A stretch of DNA of 64,000 nt from Balanoglossus misakiensis (taxonomy: Eukaryota; Hemichordata), in assembly GCA_040954595.2 (NCBI GenBank), contig CM082585.2, forward strand, positions 62,001 to 126,000, given 5' to 3'. Positions 1 through 10,025 of this stretch are shown piece by piece. The stretch's first letter is position 1. Every line of letters starts with the position of its first letter. The notes beneath the pieces are model-generated. The model saw nothing but the letters and a program-made list of their open reading frames with translations. It did not search any database and had not been told where the DNA came from. The position numbers and the translations under genes were made by a program.

Positions 1-1588
1 TTACGTGACTGCACCAATCACAGAATGCGTTATGTCACTCAGCAATTACACACACAGGGCAAACTATCAGGCAGCTACATGTATACTAGTATACATGTTA
101 CAGAAGATTAAACAGAATTTTTGGTAAGGAAAGTCCTAGACTAGTCCATTCAATGTAAAATATGGTGCTAATTCCAAAAAAGTCAGTCTTATTGACCCCT
201 TTCAAGACAAAATTGCCATTTTTGCCACTTTTAACCCAAAAGGTCATTTAAAAAACACTCAAAACACACTGTTTTCATCACATTCGGATATCTGATGACA
301 TTTGAGGATTATGCGGAAACAGTGACACACCAGAATAAAAATTACAGGTGACATTTGCAAGCAGATATGATCTGACCATGTAGAAATATGGAATGTAAAA
401 ACATTAACAAGGAACATGCCCAATAAACTGTCATGTGTCCTGGCAGTCTTACAAGTGGTGCTAGAAAAAAAATTGACCAAAAATTGTCTGTACAAACACA
501 CATGCGAAGCAACTTCTTTCAGTCAGTCCTGGAACAGACACACACTGACCTGCCACTGGTAATTAAAATTTGATAGCTGGTGGTCTCTGTAACAGCTGGC
601 CTATTTAAGTTATGTAAACATGTCTTTGTTTGAGGTAACAACTCCTTGTAAATAGTAACTTTAGAAATAACTGGACAATTTGTTTAGGAGAAGATTTGCT
701 AACCAAAAACAAAGAAACTTACCAAAAAAACTCGCTAAATATTTAATCTTTCTGATCTCAGAATTGAATAAAAGTTGCACATATACAGGTATGTGTTATG
801 AAATTATATCCTAAATTTCAAAGCAATCAGAGAAAAAACTAATTTCAAAGCAATCCAACAAGCAGTTTCACAGAAAATATTTGTTCAAATGTGGCAAAAA
901 CACAAATATGCAAATATCACCAAAATTGTACAATATCTTACTTCAATCACTACAAGGAACATGCTGCCAAAGTTCAATGCAATAGGACAAGCGGTTTCAG
1001 AGAAAACAATTTTTGACAAAAATTGCAAAAGTTTCCCCGATAACACATTTATGCAAATATCACATTTTTTTACAACATATTATTTAGGTTACCCCTACGA
1101 ATATGCCTACCAAATTGCAAAGCAATCTGGCATGAGGTTTTAAAGAAAAACATTTTTTGACCAAAAATGGCAACTATTGCTCAAAATTATAGATATGCAA
1201 ATTTTGCAACAATTTGAATAAAACTATGGTTACTTAGACAACCATTAGGAAGCTTCATACTAAATTTCAAAGACTTTTTACCCATAACATGGAAAAATAC
1301 AAAAAAATGCATAAAAAATAGGAAATCGATAATATTAGCTCAAAACATACAGGATTGTATGAGGTTGATATAAGGTTAATGCATACCAATTTTCAAATCA
1401 ATATGACCAGTGGTTGTCCAGTTTTTGAGTTTTGACCAATTTCACATTTTCCCAGCTAATTTGCATATTTTTGGCAATGACATCTTCATTTGAACAAACA
1501 TCCATCCATCCATCCATACATACAGACGTAACCAATCCCATAAGGTACCATGGTACATACCAATGGGACCTAAAAACTTGTGACTTAC
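1..1588. other. Intergenic/intronic tract of degenerate AT-rich tandem repeats
   Basis: No exon is recognised. From about 800 to 1300 the sequence reuses a phrase of roughly 130 bp: ATGCAAATAT, then a CAAAG/TTCAA-GCAAT segment, then GTTTCAGAGAAAA, then TTTTTGAC-AAAAATGGCAA. This looks like an old degenerate tandem repeat. The short open frames here follow the repeat and show no domain. A (CATC)n microsatellite lies at about 1499-1520. Units 2 and 3 carry the same tract with about 90 bp more before the microsatellite. Confidence 0.5.
1499..1524. repeat. (CATC)n microsatellite
   Basis: Short CATC run followed by CATACATACAG. The run is longer in unit 2 (about 26588-26616) and unit 3 (about 47409-47437). 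Confidence 0.85.
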
Positions 1589-1711
1589 ATGTAACACATG
1601 TTTGCCCAGTGTAGCAGGTTGGACAGTTGCAGGTGTAGATTGAGCAGGAGCCTTGAAGTGGCTGATACACTCCGTTATTCAGACATGGGTTTAGAAGACA
1701 CTGGTTGATCG
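1589..1711 (-). CDS. e17 (unit 1): EGF-like exon, third cysteine lost
   Basis: A single EGF-like domain in a 123-bp phase 1-1 exon. On the minus strand the acceptor is cacccttag and the donor is gtaagt. The frame reads INQC-LLNPC-LNNGVY with an open end, containing GSC, YTC-N-C, PTC-YTG and QTC. The third EGF cysteine (normally NGGxC) is Tyr, so seven cysteines remain of the family's eight. The frame is open in all three units. It is the most 3' recognised exon of the unit; the next sequence to its left is repetitive. Loss of a conserved cysteine without frame damage fits relaxed selection, though a reduced-disulfide variant is possible. Confidence 0.75.
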
Positions 1712-2155
1712 CTAAGGGTGAGAGAAATGAAAAGTATCACATTAGGGTCTTACACACTTGAGTGGGAAGTGAAATCTGTAGCAGACTGTCAGAAGATTGC
1801 ACATCCGTGTGATCATGTTCATGTGTGAAGGATAATGAAGACCACTTGATCCAAGCTTGGTGCTACCATCTATATCATAATTACAGCATCTTATAATATT
1901 TACTAGTTGGGGGTGGGGTGGGGTGGGGGTGGGGGCAGTTGATGTCATAACTTTCTGATGTTTCAATTTACGGTTGGAAAAATAGCAACACACTGATGAG
2001 CATTTGAGTCAATGAAAATATTCATCATGGCTACGGTAGTGCATATAAGTCTCTTGGTTAGCTGCACAATCACAGGCAACTTTATTGAGACAATATCAAT
2101 GACAAAGCCCAGCGATTTCTACTTTGTGCAGGAAATCTGACACTGGTTTGCTTAC
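1712..2155. other. Intron e16-e17 with G-rich tract
   Basis: Intron between e16 and e17. The only notable content is the G-rich tract at 1909-1935. Confidence 0.6.
1909..1935 (+). repeat. Five-run G tract (potential G-quadruplex)
   Basis: Five runs of four or five G separated by single T. Units 2 and 3 have only two runs at the same site (about 27007 and 47828), so the tract is expanded in unit 1. It lies on the strand opposite the EGF exons. Confidence 0.85.
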
Positions 2156-2273
2156 GTTCAGCGCACGTGGTTCCGATCAAAACAGCGCGGACTCTGGCAT
2201 CTGAACTCGGTGCAGGACACTTGCTGGCAGAATCCACTGTTTAGACAAGGGTTGGGCTGACACGGATTCAAAT
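2156..2273 (-). pseudogene. e16 (unit 1): EGF-like exon, +1 frameshift
   Basis: EGF-like exon with the frame LNPC-QPNPC-LNSGFC-QQVSC. The acceptor is after tgcacag and the donor is gtaagc. Unit 1 is 118 bp where units 2 and 3 are 117 bp. Near 2178-2182 the minus strand reads TGTTTTGATCGG where the other units have TGTTTCATCGG, which shifts the frame before the last cysteine. All copies also have Ser at the sixth cysteine (RCQSPRC instead of CxC). This is a unit-1-specific lesion on top of an older cysteine loss. Confidence 0.8.
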
Positions 2274-2658
2274 CTGTGCACAGAAGAGAAAGTGATATAA
2301 ATTGTGTACAGTTAATATTTACTACATATACTTTAAAACAGATTTGTGCAGTCAGGGTTGAGTGGTAAAAATCTCAGTTGGTCAACAGAACATCACTGTG
2401 ACAAATTTCTTCCATGTTCAACAAAAGAAAAGTAATGAAATTTTGACACAGGTGTAATAGTGTCTTAGTGTACCATACGATGCAGGTTGTTGTTTGGTCA
2501 AATACACAATCCCCTTTTATGGCACACACATTCTTAATAAATTTCCCCAAAATTGTGTCGTTATTCACTGTTTGATACAGGTTGGAAGAAACCAACTGCA
2601 AGCCGATTATGTGTTATGTTATTATGTTCCTCTTCATCTGAAATTTAAAATCACTCAC
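2274..2658. other. Intron e15-e16
   Basis: AT-rich intron. Nothing recognisable on either strand. Confidence 0.6.
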
Positions 2659-2781
2659 ATGTCTGACATAAATCGCCGGAGTAACAGCTTGTACAGGAGC
2701 ATGTGAATTCAGTACACCAATTGGGCGTCAGCACACAGTTTCCACCATTCCGACACTGGATGGGTTGACACTGGTTGACAG
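2659..2781 (-). CDS. e15 (unit 1): intact 8-cysteine EGF-like exon
   Basis: A 123-bp phase 1-1 exon (acceptor after cccacag, donor gtgagt) encoding one EGF-like domain. In order it reads VNQC, QPIQC, RNGGNC, VLTPNWC, TEFTC, SC, TSC, YSGDLC. The spacing C-x4-C-x5-C-x6-C-x4-C-x-C-x2-C-x5-C is the canonical EGF layout plus two extra cysteines, one in the C3-C4 loop and one in place of Gly before the aromatic residue. EGF domains of this kind act extracellularly in protein-protein contacts. The exon is identical in all three units. The parent protein is unidentified. Confidence 0.85.
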
Positions 2782-3076
2782 CTGTGGGATGTGCAGTCAA
2801 GATATTGTCAAAATTACAGAATCTACAAACTACACTCCACAGTCATGTACATGTATACATGACAACAACCAAAGGGCTGTTTTGAAAAACCAAATGCTGT
2901 GAAATCCTTTAGAGTGTGACAAGAAACCACAGTTGCAACCGAAAACAAAAATAGTGATAACATTAAGCTAGCCCAAAGTTTGAGTTACCAGGGCTTTAAT
3001 ATGTGTACCGTACTTATATTATATAATACATAACAAGTGGTTTGCATTGAATAAAATAATATTGGTTTGTACTTAC

Positions 3077-3196
3077 GCATTGTACATGTGGCACCAGTGA
3101 AGCATTCGGTACACATACAGTCAAACAGGAAACAGCCGTCTCGCGCAACGCATGTGCCACCATTTTGACAAGGCATAGAGTATAACTGATCAATGG
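3077..3196 (-). CDS. e14 (unit 1): EGF-like exon, first cysteine lost
   Basis: A 120-bp phase 1-1 exon (acceptor after tttggcag, donor gtaagt). The open frame reads IDQLYSMPC, QNGGTC, VARDGC, FLFDC, MC, TEC, FTGATC. The first EGF cysteine is replaced in the IDQL stretch (other exons have INQC), leaving seven and so one unpaired cysteine. The extra family cysteines are present. The frame is open in all units. Confidence 0.8.
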
Positions 3197-4023
3197 CTGC
3201 CAAAACAAAAATGAAAGTATCAATTACCTGCTTGTCAAAAACTTGTACATGTACTTGTGATGTTCATTTCGTTTAAATATGTGAGCAATGTCTTCATTCC
3301 TTGTTTCAAACCTGTACATTTAAAATAACATAATGATGCTATTGCTAGGATTTTTCTGTAAGAATCTTGAAAAATTAAAAAATGTGCCATCAACATGATA
3401 CAGAAGGCTTACCTTTTTAACGTGCACCTCACACTCAATTTTGACCCTACATCAGCAAATTTTGAAAGGATGAAACTTAGTAATGTTTCCACCCCATTTA
3501 TTGGTGTATGGGTCCATCTATCACATTGAGAATACCAAAAATGAGGGTTTATATACCACGCTGTGTCATAAAACAGTAATTCGACACACCTACGGCACAG
3601 ATGGCCCCAGTCCAACACTACTGGCAGTAACAGGTGTAGTCACCTCATGGACACCTCTCTAATCAGAACACCTAGTATTTCAAGCCAAATAGTAAGGATA
3701 ATTAAGGACGTCTCTTTTACTTAATACTCAGATGTGTGCACCACCTTAGGAGAGATTACCTCACATGCACAATTATCTCTACAGACACTAGTCTTCAAGA
3801 GGCAACTCTTGTATATTTGAGTGATGAAAACATCCAGCTTCGTACACTTCCTCACAAGTTCGTGCCTATCCTAAATTGCAGGGACATACAAATGAAATTT
3901 CTGTTTTCTTTTCCTTTCTTTTCTCTTGGGGAAATTTTAGAAATGAGAAGTTACCACACAATTCAATTGCTATGAAGAGAAAGTGCCCAAAAGATTGTCA
4001 TTTACGGTACGTCAGAAACTTAC
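3197..4023. other. Intron e13-e14
   Basis: An 827-bp AT-rich intron with no recognisable exon or element. Units 2 and 3 have about 10 extra bases near 28757 and 49579. Confidence 0.6.
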
Positions 4024-4146
4024 ATATTTCACAACGGTTACCCTCATAGCAACCAGTACAGGCACAGGTATATGCCGTGCAGGAGTTGGCCACTGCATTA
4101 CATACAGCCCCGTTGAGACAGCTGTTTCGCTGGCATGGACTTTGGA
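4024..4146 (-). CDS. e13 (unit 1): intact 8-cysteine EGF-like exon
   Basis: A 123-bp phase 1-1 exon (acceptor after ttattgcag, donor gtaagt). The frame reads SPC, QRNSC, LNGAVC, NAVANSC, TAYTC, AC, TGC, YEGNRC, with all eight cysteines of the local EGF variant. It is open in units 1 and 3. Unit 2 has a stop at the first Arg codon (CGA to TGA). Confidence 0.85.
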
Positions 4147-4492
4147 CTGCAATAAAAAGTGCAACCTATTGTTATCTCAGCAATAGAGCAGTTCATTTAC
4201 TGAAACTGCCAGCACCCAATATTATCCCACATGTAATCCATATGTGGAAATCAAATACACCTGCAACAGTTTTAATTTACCATGTGGGTATTTGCATGGA
4301 GGGCCATGGTATTTGTTATCTACTGATAAAATACCCTTCAAAACAATATCCTCATTTCTTCAGAAGTTTGGCAACAAGACCAATAAAATTTGAAGTTTCA
4401 CATCAAAATTTACAATGCATAAATATGCTTAAAGATCTACGGAATGAAGATTGCTTGTTTGTTTGCAGGGTGTCTTGAAAGTATATACTCAC
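4147..4492. other. Intron e12-e13
   Basis: 346-bp intron between the displaced e12 donor (4488-4492) and e13. Nothing else is recognised. Confidence 0.6.
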
Positions 4493-4499
4493 TTGTTTG
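4493..4499 (-). pseudogene. e12 (unit 1): detached 3' tip and splice donor
   Basis: Seven bases, CAAACAA on the minus strand, followed directly by gtgagt. They are the end of e12, cut off from the rest by the MITE at 4500-5393. Joining TGT CAA at 5399-5394 to ACAA restores a phase-1 exon end (C-Q-T then donor) and a 117-bp exon, matching sister exons. Confidence 0.8.
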
Positions 4500-5393
4500 A
4501 CCATGGACACTAGAGAAAGAAGGACGCGCAACTCCAGTTTTTTCTTGAAATGATGTTCTTTTGCATACATTATTTCCAGGTAAATCCCAATAATCCAATT
4601 TGCAAATAAACTATGTATAAACTAACGCAAAGTCTCGCGTTTTGCGTGAAGTTGTCACAAACAACTTAGAACATCTCGCAGAAGACGAGAAAACTGCAAC
4701 GTGGTTGAACGCAGCGATCATTTATGGAACACATCTGGACAAGTTAAACAGGAATTTGGCACCTCTGAGTCTGACAGCGTCCAAAACAAGCATCTTTTGT
4801 CTAACAGTCCGGGTATTTCACAAGGCTGTGAGCTAACCGTACCGAGGGTTGCCTGGCGGCCATAGCGCACACATGAAAATCCACCCAGTTTGTTTACAAA
4901 TTGTTTTCGTGAAATCTGTTTTATTGTTCACGCACTGCGAAATAAAATGCCCCTAAACCACACTTTTTATTTCAATGCTTCACACAAACATAAAATTATT
5001 AAGAAAAGTGTTAGCGTTACCAAGAAATATGAGTGCCCAGTCGGACATGCAAAAAACATGGATGATTTGTTTACAATTTTTAAATGAAGCTTGTGGCACT
5101 AGAAATGACCGTTCAACCGACAGACGAACACCAAACCATAATAATTAGCACAGACATCGTAATACTTTTTAGAATTTTAGAAAAAAACGCAGTGGCTGCT
5201 GAAATGCAGGAGTGCCAGTTTGGTGGCAAGTTTTCGCATCACTGGTGGGGTCGACACGTGCCGAAGTAAGGAAGTCATTGTCCAACTGTCCTGGGTGTTA
5301 ATTATATGCAAAAGTACATCATCATACAGATAATCCCCAAACCCTTTGATCTTTGCCGCAGTTGCTCGTCCTTCTTTCTCTAGGGTCTATGGT
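4500..5393. mobile_element. MITE-like element inserted in e12 (unit 1)
   Basis: An 894-bp element with terminal inverted repeats of about 37 bp. One arm starts ACCATGGACACTAGAGAAAG. The inverse of the other arm starts ACCATAGACCCTAGAGAAAG. A 3-bp target duplication TTG lies at 4497-4499 and 5394-5396. No transposase frame is seen; short frames inside are unremarkable. It sits inside the coding part of e12, seven bases before the splice donor, in all three units, so it predates the duplication. The superfamily is unclear; 3-bp duplications occur in PIF/Harbinger and CACTA elements. Confidence 0.8.
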
Positions 5394-5506
5394 TTGACAG
5401 ATGTCACCTGTGTAAGAGTTCACACACTGGCATGAATAGAAATTGCACGATGTTTGCTGGCAAAATCCACCATTCATACATGGGTTGGGATCACAGGGGT
5501 TTTGCA
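5394..5506 (-). pseudogene. e12 (unit 1): EGF-like exon interrupted by MITE
   Basis: The 5' part of an EGF-like exon (acceptor after tttccag). It reads QNPC, DPNPC, MNGGFC, QQTSC, NFYSC, QC, VNSYTG, DIC, then runs into the MITE arm and meets a stop within it. The second extra cysteine of the family is Ser here (VNSYTG). Without the element the exon would be 117 bp, phase 1-1 and open. Unless the element is spliced out by a cryptic donor, this copy cannot encode a normal domain. Confidence 0.85.
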
Positions 5507-6060
5507 CTGGAAATTAAGAAAGGACGCCATTTTATTCCCTGCTACTCATTCTACAGTACAGATATGGCAAAAATCTTGCAGAATTATGGCAAGGGTGTGT
5601 GGAGTGATTGTGCCTACAACTTATATTAGGCTGGTATCAAGTTGTTCACACCTCCATAGATCATGTGGCAGTGACTGTGAGTCAAGGGCTTCCCTTCATG
5701 AAATCAAAGACCTGTGTACTGGAGGAGGGTTCCTTGCAAATGCTTGACTTGACTTCAAGCATACCTGTAGACTCATATGCAAATTTACACTATCTGGCCT
5801 GGAGTGAGAATTTCCATAGTGGATGTGCGTTGACAAAAGGCAGTAAAATTGGCCAGTCGCGCATAATGTTTCTTGAACTAAGACAATCAAGACATTATGC
5901 GCTACAAAAGTGATTTTGATTGGGAAGAGTGTAATCTTGCATTCGATGTCAAGAACTCTCCAAGCTCTGCTGTGGTGATGGCTACACCTATGCTCAGGAA
6001 ACATGCAGTATTTGAATGCATCAGAGACAAAAGGTAAAAGAGACTGCGCTGTATACTTAC
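5507..6060. other. Intron e11-e12
   Basis: 554-bp intron. Plus-strand open frames here have no recognisable domain. Confidence 0.55.
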
Positions 6061-6183
6061 ATATCTCACACCTATCACCTTTGTAGCAACCAGTACATAT
6101 GCAGGTGAGATCAAAGCAGGAATTTCGAGCCGGTTGACAGAAGCCACCATTCTGGCACGGATTTGGTGGACACTGGTTGAGTC
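6061..6183 (-). CDS. e11 (unit 1): intact 8-cysteine EGF-like exon
   Basis: The clearest EGF-like exon of the unit: 123 bp, phase 1-1, acceptor after cttgtag, donor gtaagt. It reads LNQC, PPNPC, QNGGFC, QPARNSC, FDLTC, IC, TGC, YKGDRC. Canonical EGF residues (NPC, NGG, YxG) are kept together with the extra cysteines at NSC and TGC. It is intact and identical in all three units. Surrounding frames continue into intron and should not be read as protein. Confidence 0.88.
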
Positions 6184-6434
6184 CTACAAGGAAAAGGGTC
6201 AAATTTTCCATGATCATCAATGTCATGTGATTATGAATGTATGTAAGTGGCTGAAAAAAATTCCCAGGGGTGAGTTTCCTACAAAAATTGTGATGTGACA
6301 AACCGACAAATTAGCATATTAGCATAATCAGAATAAATAAAAAAAATGCACAGGTAGTTTAAAAGAACAAACACTTTGGAAACGGAATAGAGCTAAGCTG
6401 CTGTCCCTTTCTAATTGTTACTCGTTCAAAAATC

Positions 6435-6876
6435 ACCTGTCACATCACTCCAATTTTGTATCAGTTGCACTGGCTACCTGTTACAGAGCGTATTGTTTTT
6501 AAGATGTTAGTTCTCATTTTTAAATCCATTCATAAACTTGGTCCAATCTATCTTTCTAGCATGACTAATCTATATGTTCCGTGTCGCAATTTAAGGTCAG
6601 CTTATCAGTTCAAACTCTGCCCTGTTCGATCACGCACCAAGAGTTATGGTGATCGTGCTTTTACTGTTGCTGCTCCAATTCTTTGGAATAATCTTCCACT
6701 CACCATTCGCCAGGCACCAGACTTATCTGTTTTTAAATCAAATGTTAAAACTTTACTTTTTAAATCTGTTTTTTAGCCATTTGTTGTATTGTACTTTTGC
6801 TTTAAGCATCATTGATCACATTTTTTGTGGATACTGATGCTATACAAATAAATTATTATTATTATTATTATTATTA
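6435..6876 (+). mobile_element. CR1/L2-like non-LTR retrotransposon 3' end (unit 1)
   Basis: An open frame encodes the C-terminal part of a CR1/L2-type reverse transcriptase: CHITPILYQLHWLPV, then ILIFKSIHKLGP, then YGDRAFTVAAPILWNNLP and VFKSNVKTLLF. After the stop at 6776 a short 3' UTR ends in TGCTATACAAATAAA followed by eight TTA repeats (6853-6876), the usual CR1/L2 type of tail. It is 5'-truncated and sits in the intron between e10 and e11, opposite to the host exons. The catalytic domain is absent. Confidence 0.85.
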
Positions 6877-6972
6877 TTTCTATTTTTGTGTTTGTACAAC
6901 ATCAGTGAAGTTTAAATCATAATAAAAAAAAATGATAATTATCATTATTAACTGCTATAGATTCAAACTTAC

Positions 6973-7095
6973 TTGTCTCACACCTGGTTCCCTAGTAACA
7001 CTCTGTGCACATGCCAATGGTGGCAGTACAAGAATTTGCCTGTTGTTGGCAGGTACCTCCATTGAGACAAGGACTAGTGAAGCATGGATTAGGAA
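6973..7095 (-). pseudogene. e10 (unit 1): EGF-like exon with in-frame stop
   Basis: A 123-bp phase 1-1 exon (acceptor after cttccag, donor gtaagt). It reads PNPC, FTSPC, LNGGTC, QQQANSC, TATIGMC, TEC, Y-stop-GTRC. TAG stands in the YxG motif, and Gly (GGC) replaces the cysteine of the CxC pair (TATIG-M-C). Both lesions are in all three units. Confidence 0.82.
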
Positions 7096-7227
7096 CTGGA
7101 AGACAGGAATTCAAAATTTTATACAACACTTACCTATGGTAACACCAGTACACGTTCATTATTTCTCTGTTATGTTTTTATACTGGTGATTTTACTGTTT
7201 TTATTACCGATCATATGACTGACTTAA

Positions 7228-7254
7228 AGATGATGATGATGATGATGATGATAA
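7228..7254. repeat. (GAT)n microsatellite
   Basis: About eight GAT repeats, with the same length in unit 2 (about 32315). Unit 3 (about 53133) has two fewer. Confidence 0.85.
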
Positions 7255-7331
7255 TGACTACACCTGCTATTATTACTACAATGTACCTCAGCACTTAGAT
7301 TTTTTAATAAATGACAAAGTACTGTACTCAC

Positions 7332-7461
7332 GTGTTTCACATGTGAAGCCCATGTAGCAGCCAGCACATTGACATGTGACGCCTGTACAAGATCCCTGGA
7401 TTGCTTGGCAAGTACCAGCATTCCGGCATGGGTTAAGGTTTGTGTTCGCACGGATTCATTG
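7332..7461 (-). pseudogene. e9 (unit 1): EGF-like exon, +7 frameshift in first loop
   Basis: EGF-like exon with acceptor after tttgcag and donor gtgagt. The body reads NPC, RNAGTC, QAIQGSC, TGVTC, QC, AGC, YMGFTC. The exon is 130 bp instead of 123. The phase-1 start gives MNPCE, then the distance to NPC is 13 bases instead of 6, so the start and body are in different frames. The extra bases resemble a small CACAAAC insertion. Shared by all units. Confidence 0.75.
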
Positions 7462-8281
7462 CTGCAAATGTACACAATATTTACAAAATAAAACAGTATA
7501 CAACTGTAAGTATTTATAATAATCAATTGTGAATATCACACCAATCAAGGCCTTTCAATGCACCCTGATTGCTGAGAGCTGAAATACGTGAACCAACGTG
7601 TATTTGTTTTCACTACTATATCACATGACATTCTGCATCTCTTTTCCATAGTTGTAGTCTGCACCCAACATTGTATTCCGGGGTAGCACTACACGGAACC
7701 CCGAAACTTTTTCGTCATCATCCGAGTACTTTTCCCAGCATGCAGTTGCCAAGATGGCTGCACAGGGAGTTTTTAATTTTGCACTGGTATACAATTTTTT
7801 TATTCGTCAATTTCACAGACACGTGCATTGCACATCAAAATTTTGCGTCAGAAGTGAGGACAACTTAACTAGGTACCAATGCAATGTGGTTTTAGGCGGA
7901 TTTGAACTTTTCCTTTAATGTAACAGTTGTATTGACATGCGATTATCATACTGAACATGAATCAATCTCAAAATTGCTAAAAATAAAATAATTCAGAACA
8001 TTTAGATTCTACAATGGTGAAAAAATATGACAAACCTCCCAAAATTCTTATTTTTGAGGCCATTTTACAAAAATCTACGAGCCTGGCAAAATCTGAAAGA
8101 GGTGCTAGATAAAGGGCGCTTTTTCAAAACTCTAGATGGTTGACCCCCAATTTTTATTCCATAGATTAAATGTTTAGAAGTCATAGTATCATCAGTATTA
8201 ATTTAAACATGATCAGACGACCCTTTATTTCGAGGTGCGCAACACCTTAAATATGTTTTTACGACTAAGATGACTACAAAC
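7462..8281. other. Intron e8-e9
   Basis: An 820-bp intron at the border between GCC2/GCC3 exons and EGF exons. No exon or element is recognised on either strand. Confidence 0.55.
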
Positions 8282-8498
8282 CTGGTAGAAGGGGAGTACA
8301 TGTTGTTGATGGTCCCAGAGAGTAGGTTCTTGATGTGCAGGCAAGTGGGTGATGTTGCTGCACACTGACAGCCTGGATCGCAAGGGGTACAGGATACTTC
8401 TGTGGCTGTGTCAGCATAATAACTTGATGGACAAGGAATGGGGCTGTCTGACCCATCTGGACAGTAGTTACCTACGCCGCAATCAGCACATGTCATGT
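8282..8498 (-). pseudogene. e8 (unit 1): GCC2/GCC3-type exon, +1 frameshift
   Basis: Acceptor after ttctacag, donor gtttgt. It encodes GCC2/GCC3 (ephrin-receptor-like) modules: MTCADCGVGNYCPDG, PIPCPSSYYAD, VSCTPCDPGCQC, SPT. It then shifts frame at ACTTGCC, where ACTGCC would continue as ACTSRTYSLGPSTTCTP. The length of 217 bp is one more than a phase 1-1 exon of 216 bp, in agreement. The extra T is in all units. Such modules are usually found in large secreted or membrane multi-domain proteins. Confidence 0.82.
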
Positions 8499-8683
8499 CT
8501 GTAGAATAACAGCAGCTTGTGTAGTGAGTGTTTTGCCGATATGACAGAGTTCAAGTATGCTTATTTGGTTAAATTTTAAAAGGAATATCACCCGCTGTTT
8601 TAGAGTTAATATTGCGAAAGGGACTTCATAAGTTGTCTGAAAAACACCAGTTTCCCCAATTTTCACTAATGTATAGGAATACA

Positions 8684-9584
8684 TGAGAAGTCGGCCAGAT
8701 TAGAAGTCGGCCAGTACGAGAAGTCGGCCAGTTGTTGAACTTGTACCCGAATAGTGCAGTGATGACCCAGATTACTTATAACAACACTTAATAAAATATA
8801 ATTGCACTAAATATTTTCATTTGGACGGATTTCCCAAATTCTTGACAACACAATGGCGTCATTTCAAATAATGGCGTCTGGCATCCGTACCGTTTCCCCA
8901 GCCCCGTATCCGCGTAAGGAGCTTAGGTTGTTCGCCAAATTCCTGTGACATTTCTGATTAAAGGGACAAAGTCTCTCTCTCGCGAACCTTTTTCCATTAA
9001 TTATGTTTGATACAAGACACCGTTCACATTATTCATGTGGATATATTGAGAATCCACATTCAACTACAGACAAATTCCATCCCGTTTGTAGGATATGAGT
9101 GTAAAAATCCCGCCAAAATGAATAAATGGTAAACACCGATTATTCATTTTCACTATATATCCACATTTAGAATAAATAAATGGTGTCTTGTATCAAATAT
9201 TATTAATGGAAAAAGGGCAGCGAGAGAGAGACTTTGTCCCTTTACAGGGAGTTGTTTCAAAGCCTACTAAAATACATAGAAGATGTATGTGTATATGCAT
9301 ACTTTGAGACAACACCAAACAGACAAACGTGACGAGGAACTGACTACTGGCGCAGCGCAAGAAGTGCAGGTGACTGATGTTGACGTACCCCGGTGACGTA
9401 CATGCAAAGTGAACAGACAGTTTTAAAATTCATCGGCTATTTGTACAAATATCTCAGCTCCTGTACATCAAGGAAACATTTCGTAGTGAAACAGTTATAT
9501 ATAACACAAAGTACCAGGGTTCTCTCCCAAAGGCCGACTTCTCGTACTGGCCGATACCGACTTCTCATACTGGTCGACTTCTCA
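8684..9584. mobile_element. Palindromic element with AGAAGTCGGCCAG end repeats (unit 1)
   Basis: A region of about 900 bp bounded by inverted end arrays. The left end has three direct copies of AGAAGTCGGCCAG (8685-8733). The right end has three or more inverted copies (9534-9584). No coding capacity is seen. A TA-flanked MITE (8961-9242) is nested inside. Exact termini and target duplication are not certain. Present in all units. Confidence 0.6.
8961..9242. mobile_element. TA-flanked foldback MITE (unit 1, arm-deleted)
   Basis: Long inverted repeat starting AAGGGACAAAGTCTCTCTCT and ending with its inverse, flanked by TA on both sides (Tc1/mariner-like target). 282 bp in units 1 and 2, where one arm lacks 63 bp that unit 3 keeps. 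Confidence 0.75.
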
Positions 9585-9703
9585 GGACACCATGTATAGC
9601 ATAGCTGTTGAACTCAAAAAATATGTAAAACTACAAGTGATGTAAACAACTTGTGGAACCATGTTCAAATCGAGACCAGAAGAAAAGAGATTTCAAGACT
9701 TAC

Positions 9704-9800
9704 CTCCTTCAACACTTTACTGCCCTGTAGCGCACTGTGTGACACTTGTAGTTGTGCATTCATAACCAGAAGGACGTGGCCGAACCTAGCGAGTATGAAC
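9704..9800 (-). pseudogene. e7 (unit 1): degenerate GCC2/GCC3 exon
   Basis: A 97-bp exon with acceptor after gtgatag and donor gtaagt. The phase-1 frame starts SYSLGSATS. A deletion then moves the frame to PSGYEC-TTTSVTQC-ATGQ, followed by TAA where GCC2 modules have Tyr (GxYS), then SVEGG. Both lesions are in all units. The length is not a multiple of three. Confidence 0.7.
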
Positions 9801-10025
9801 CTATCACAGAAAAAATTCAAAGAACGATTGGTTTGGTCCAACGATCCCTTATTAGAGAGATGTCCGTAATCACAGGTGTTACTGTACAATACCTCTTCAG
9901 TGGAATCATTGTGTTTCTCAAAGTGCATCACAATATCAACTCCAATGAGCATAACAGTTTAATTTTCTGTGTATGTCATGCTATAACACAGGGAAGTCAC
10001 AAGAGTGATTTGCAGCCCAACTTAC

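Noticed and set aside
889-1143. 84-codon plus-strand frame as a small gene
   Set aside because: It follows a degenerate tandem repeat, and its counterparts in units 2 and 3 have different ends.
2985-3203. Methionine starts inside EGF frames as gene starts
   Set aside because: These Met codons lie in introns or within exons with upstream acceptors. The EGF exons are internal and have no own start.
5696-6301. 201-codon minus-strand frame taken as one protein
   Set aside because: Only 6061-6183 is coding. It has clear splice sites on both sides, and the rest is intron read-through.
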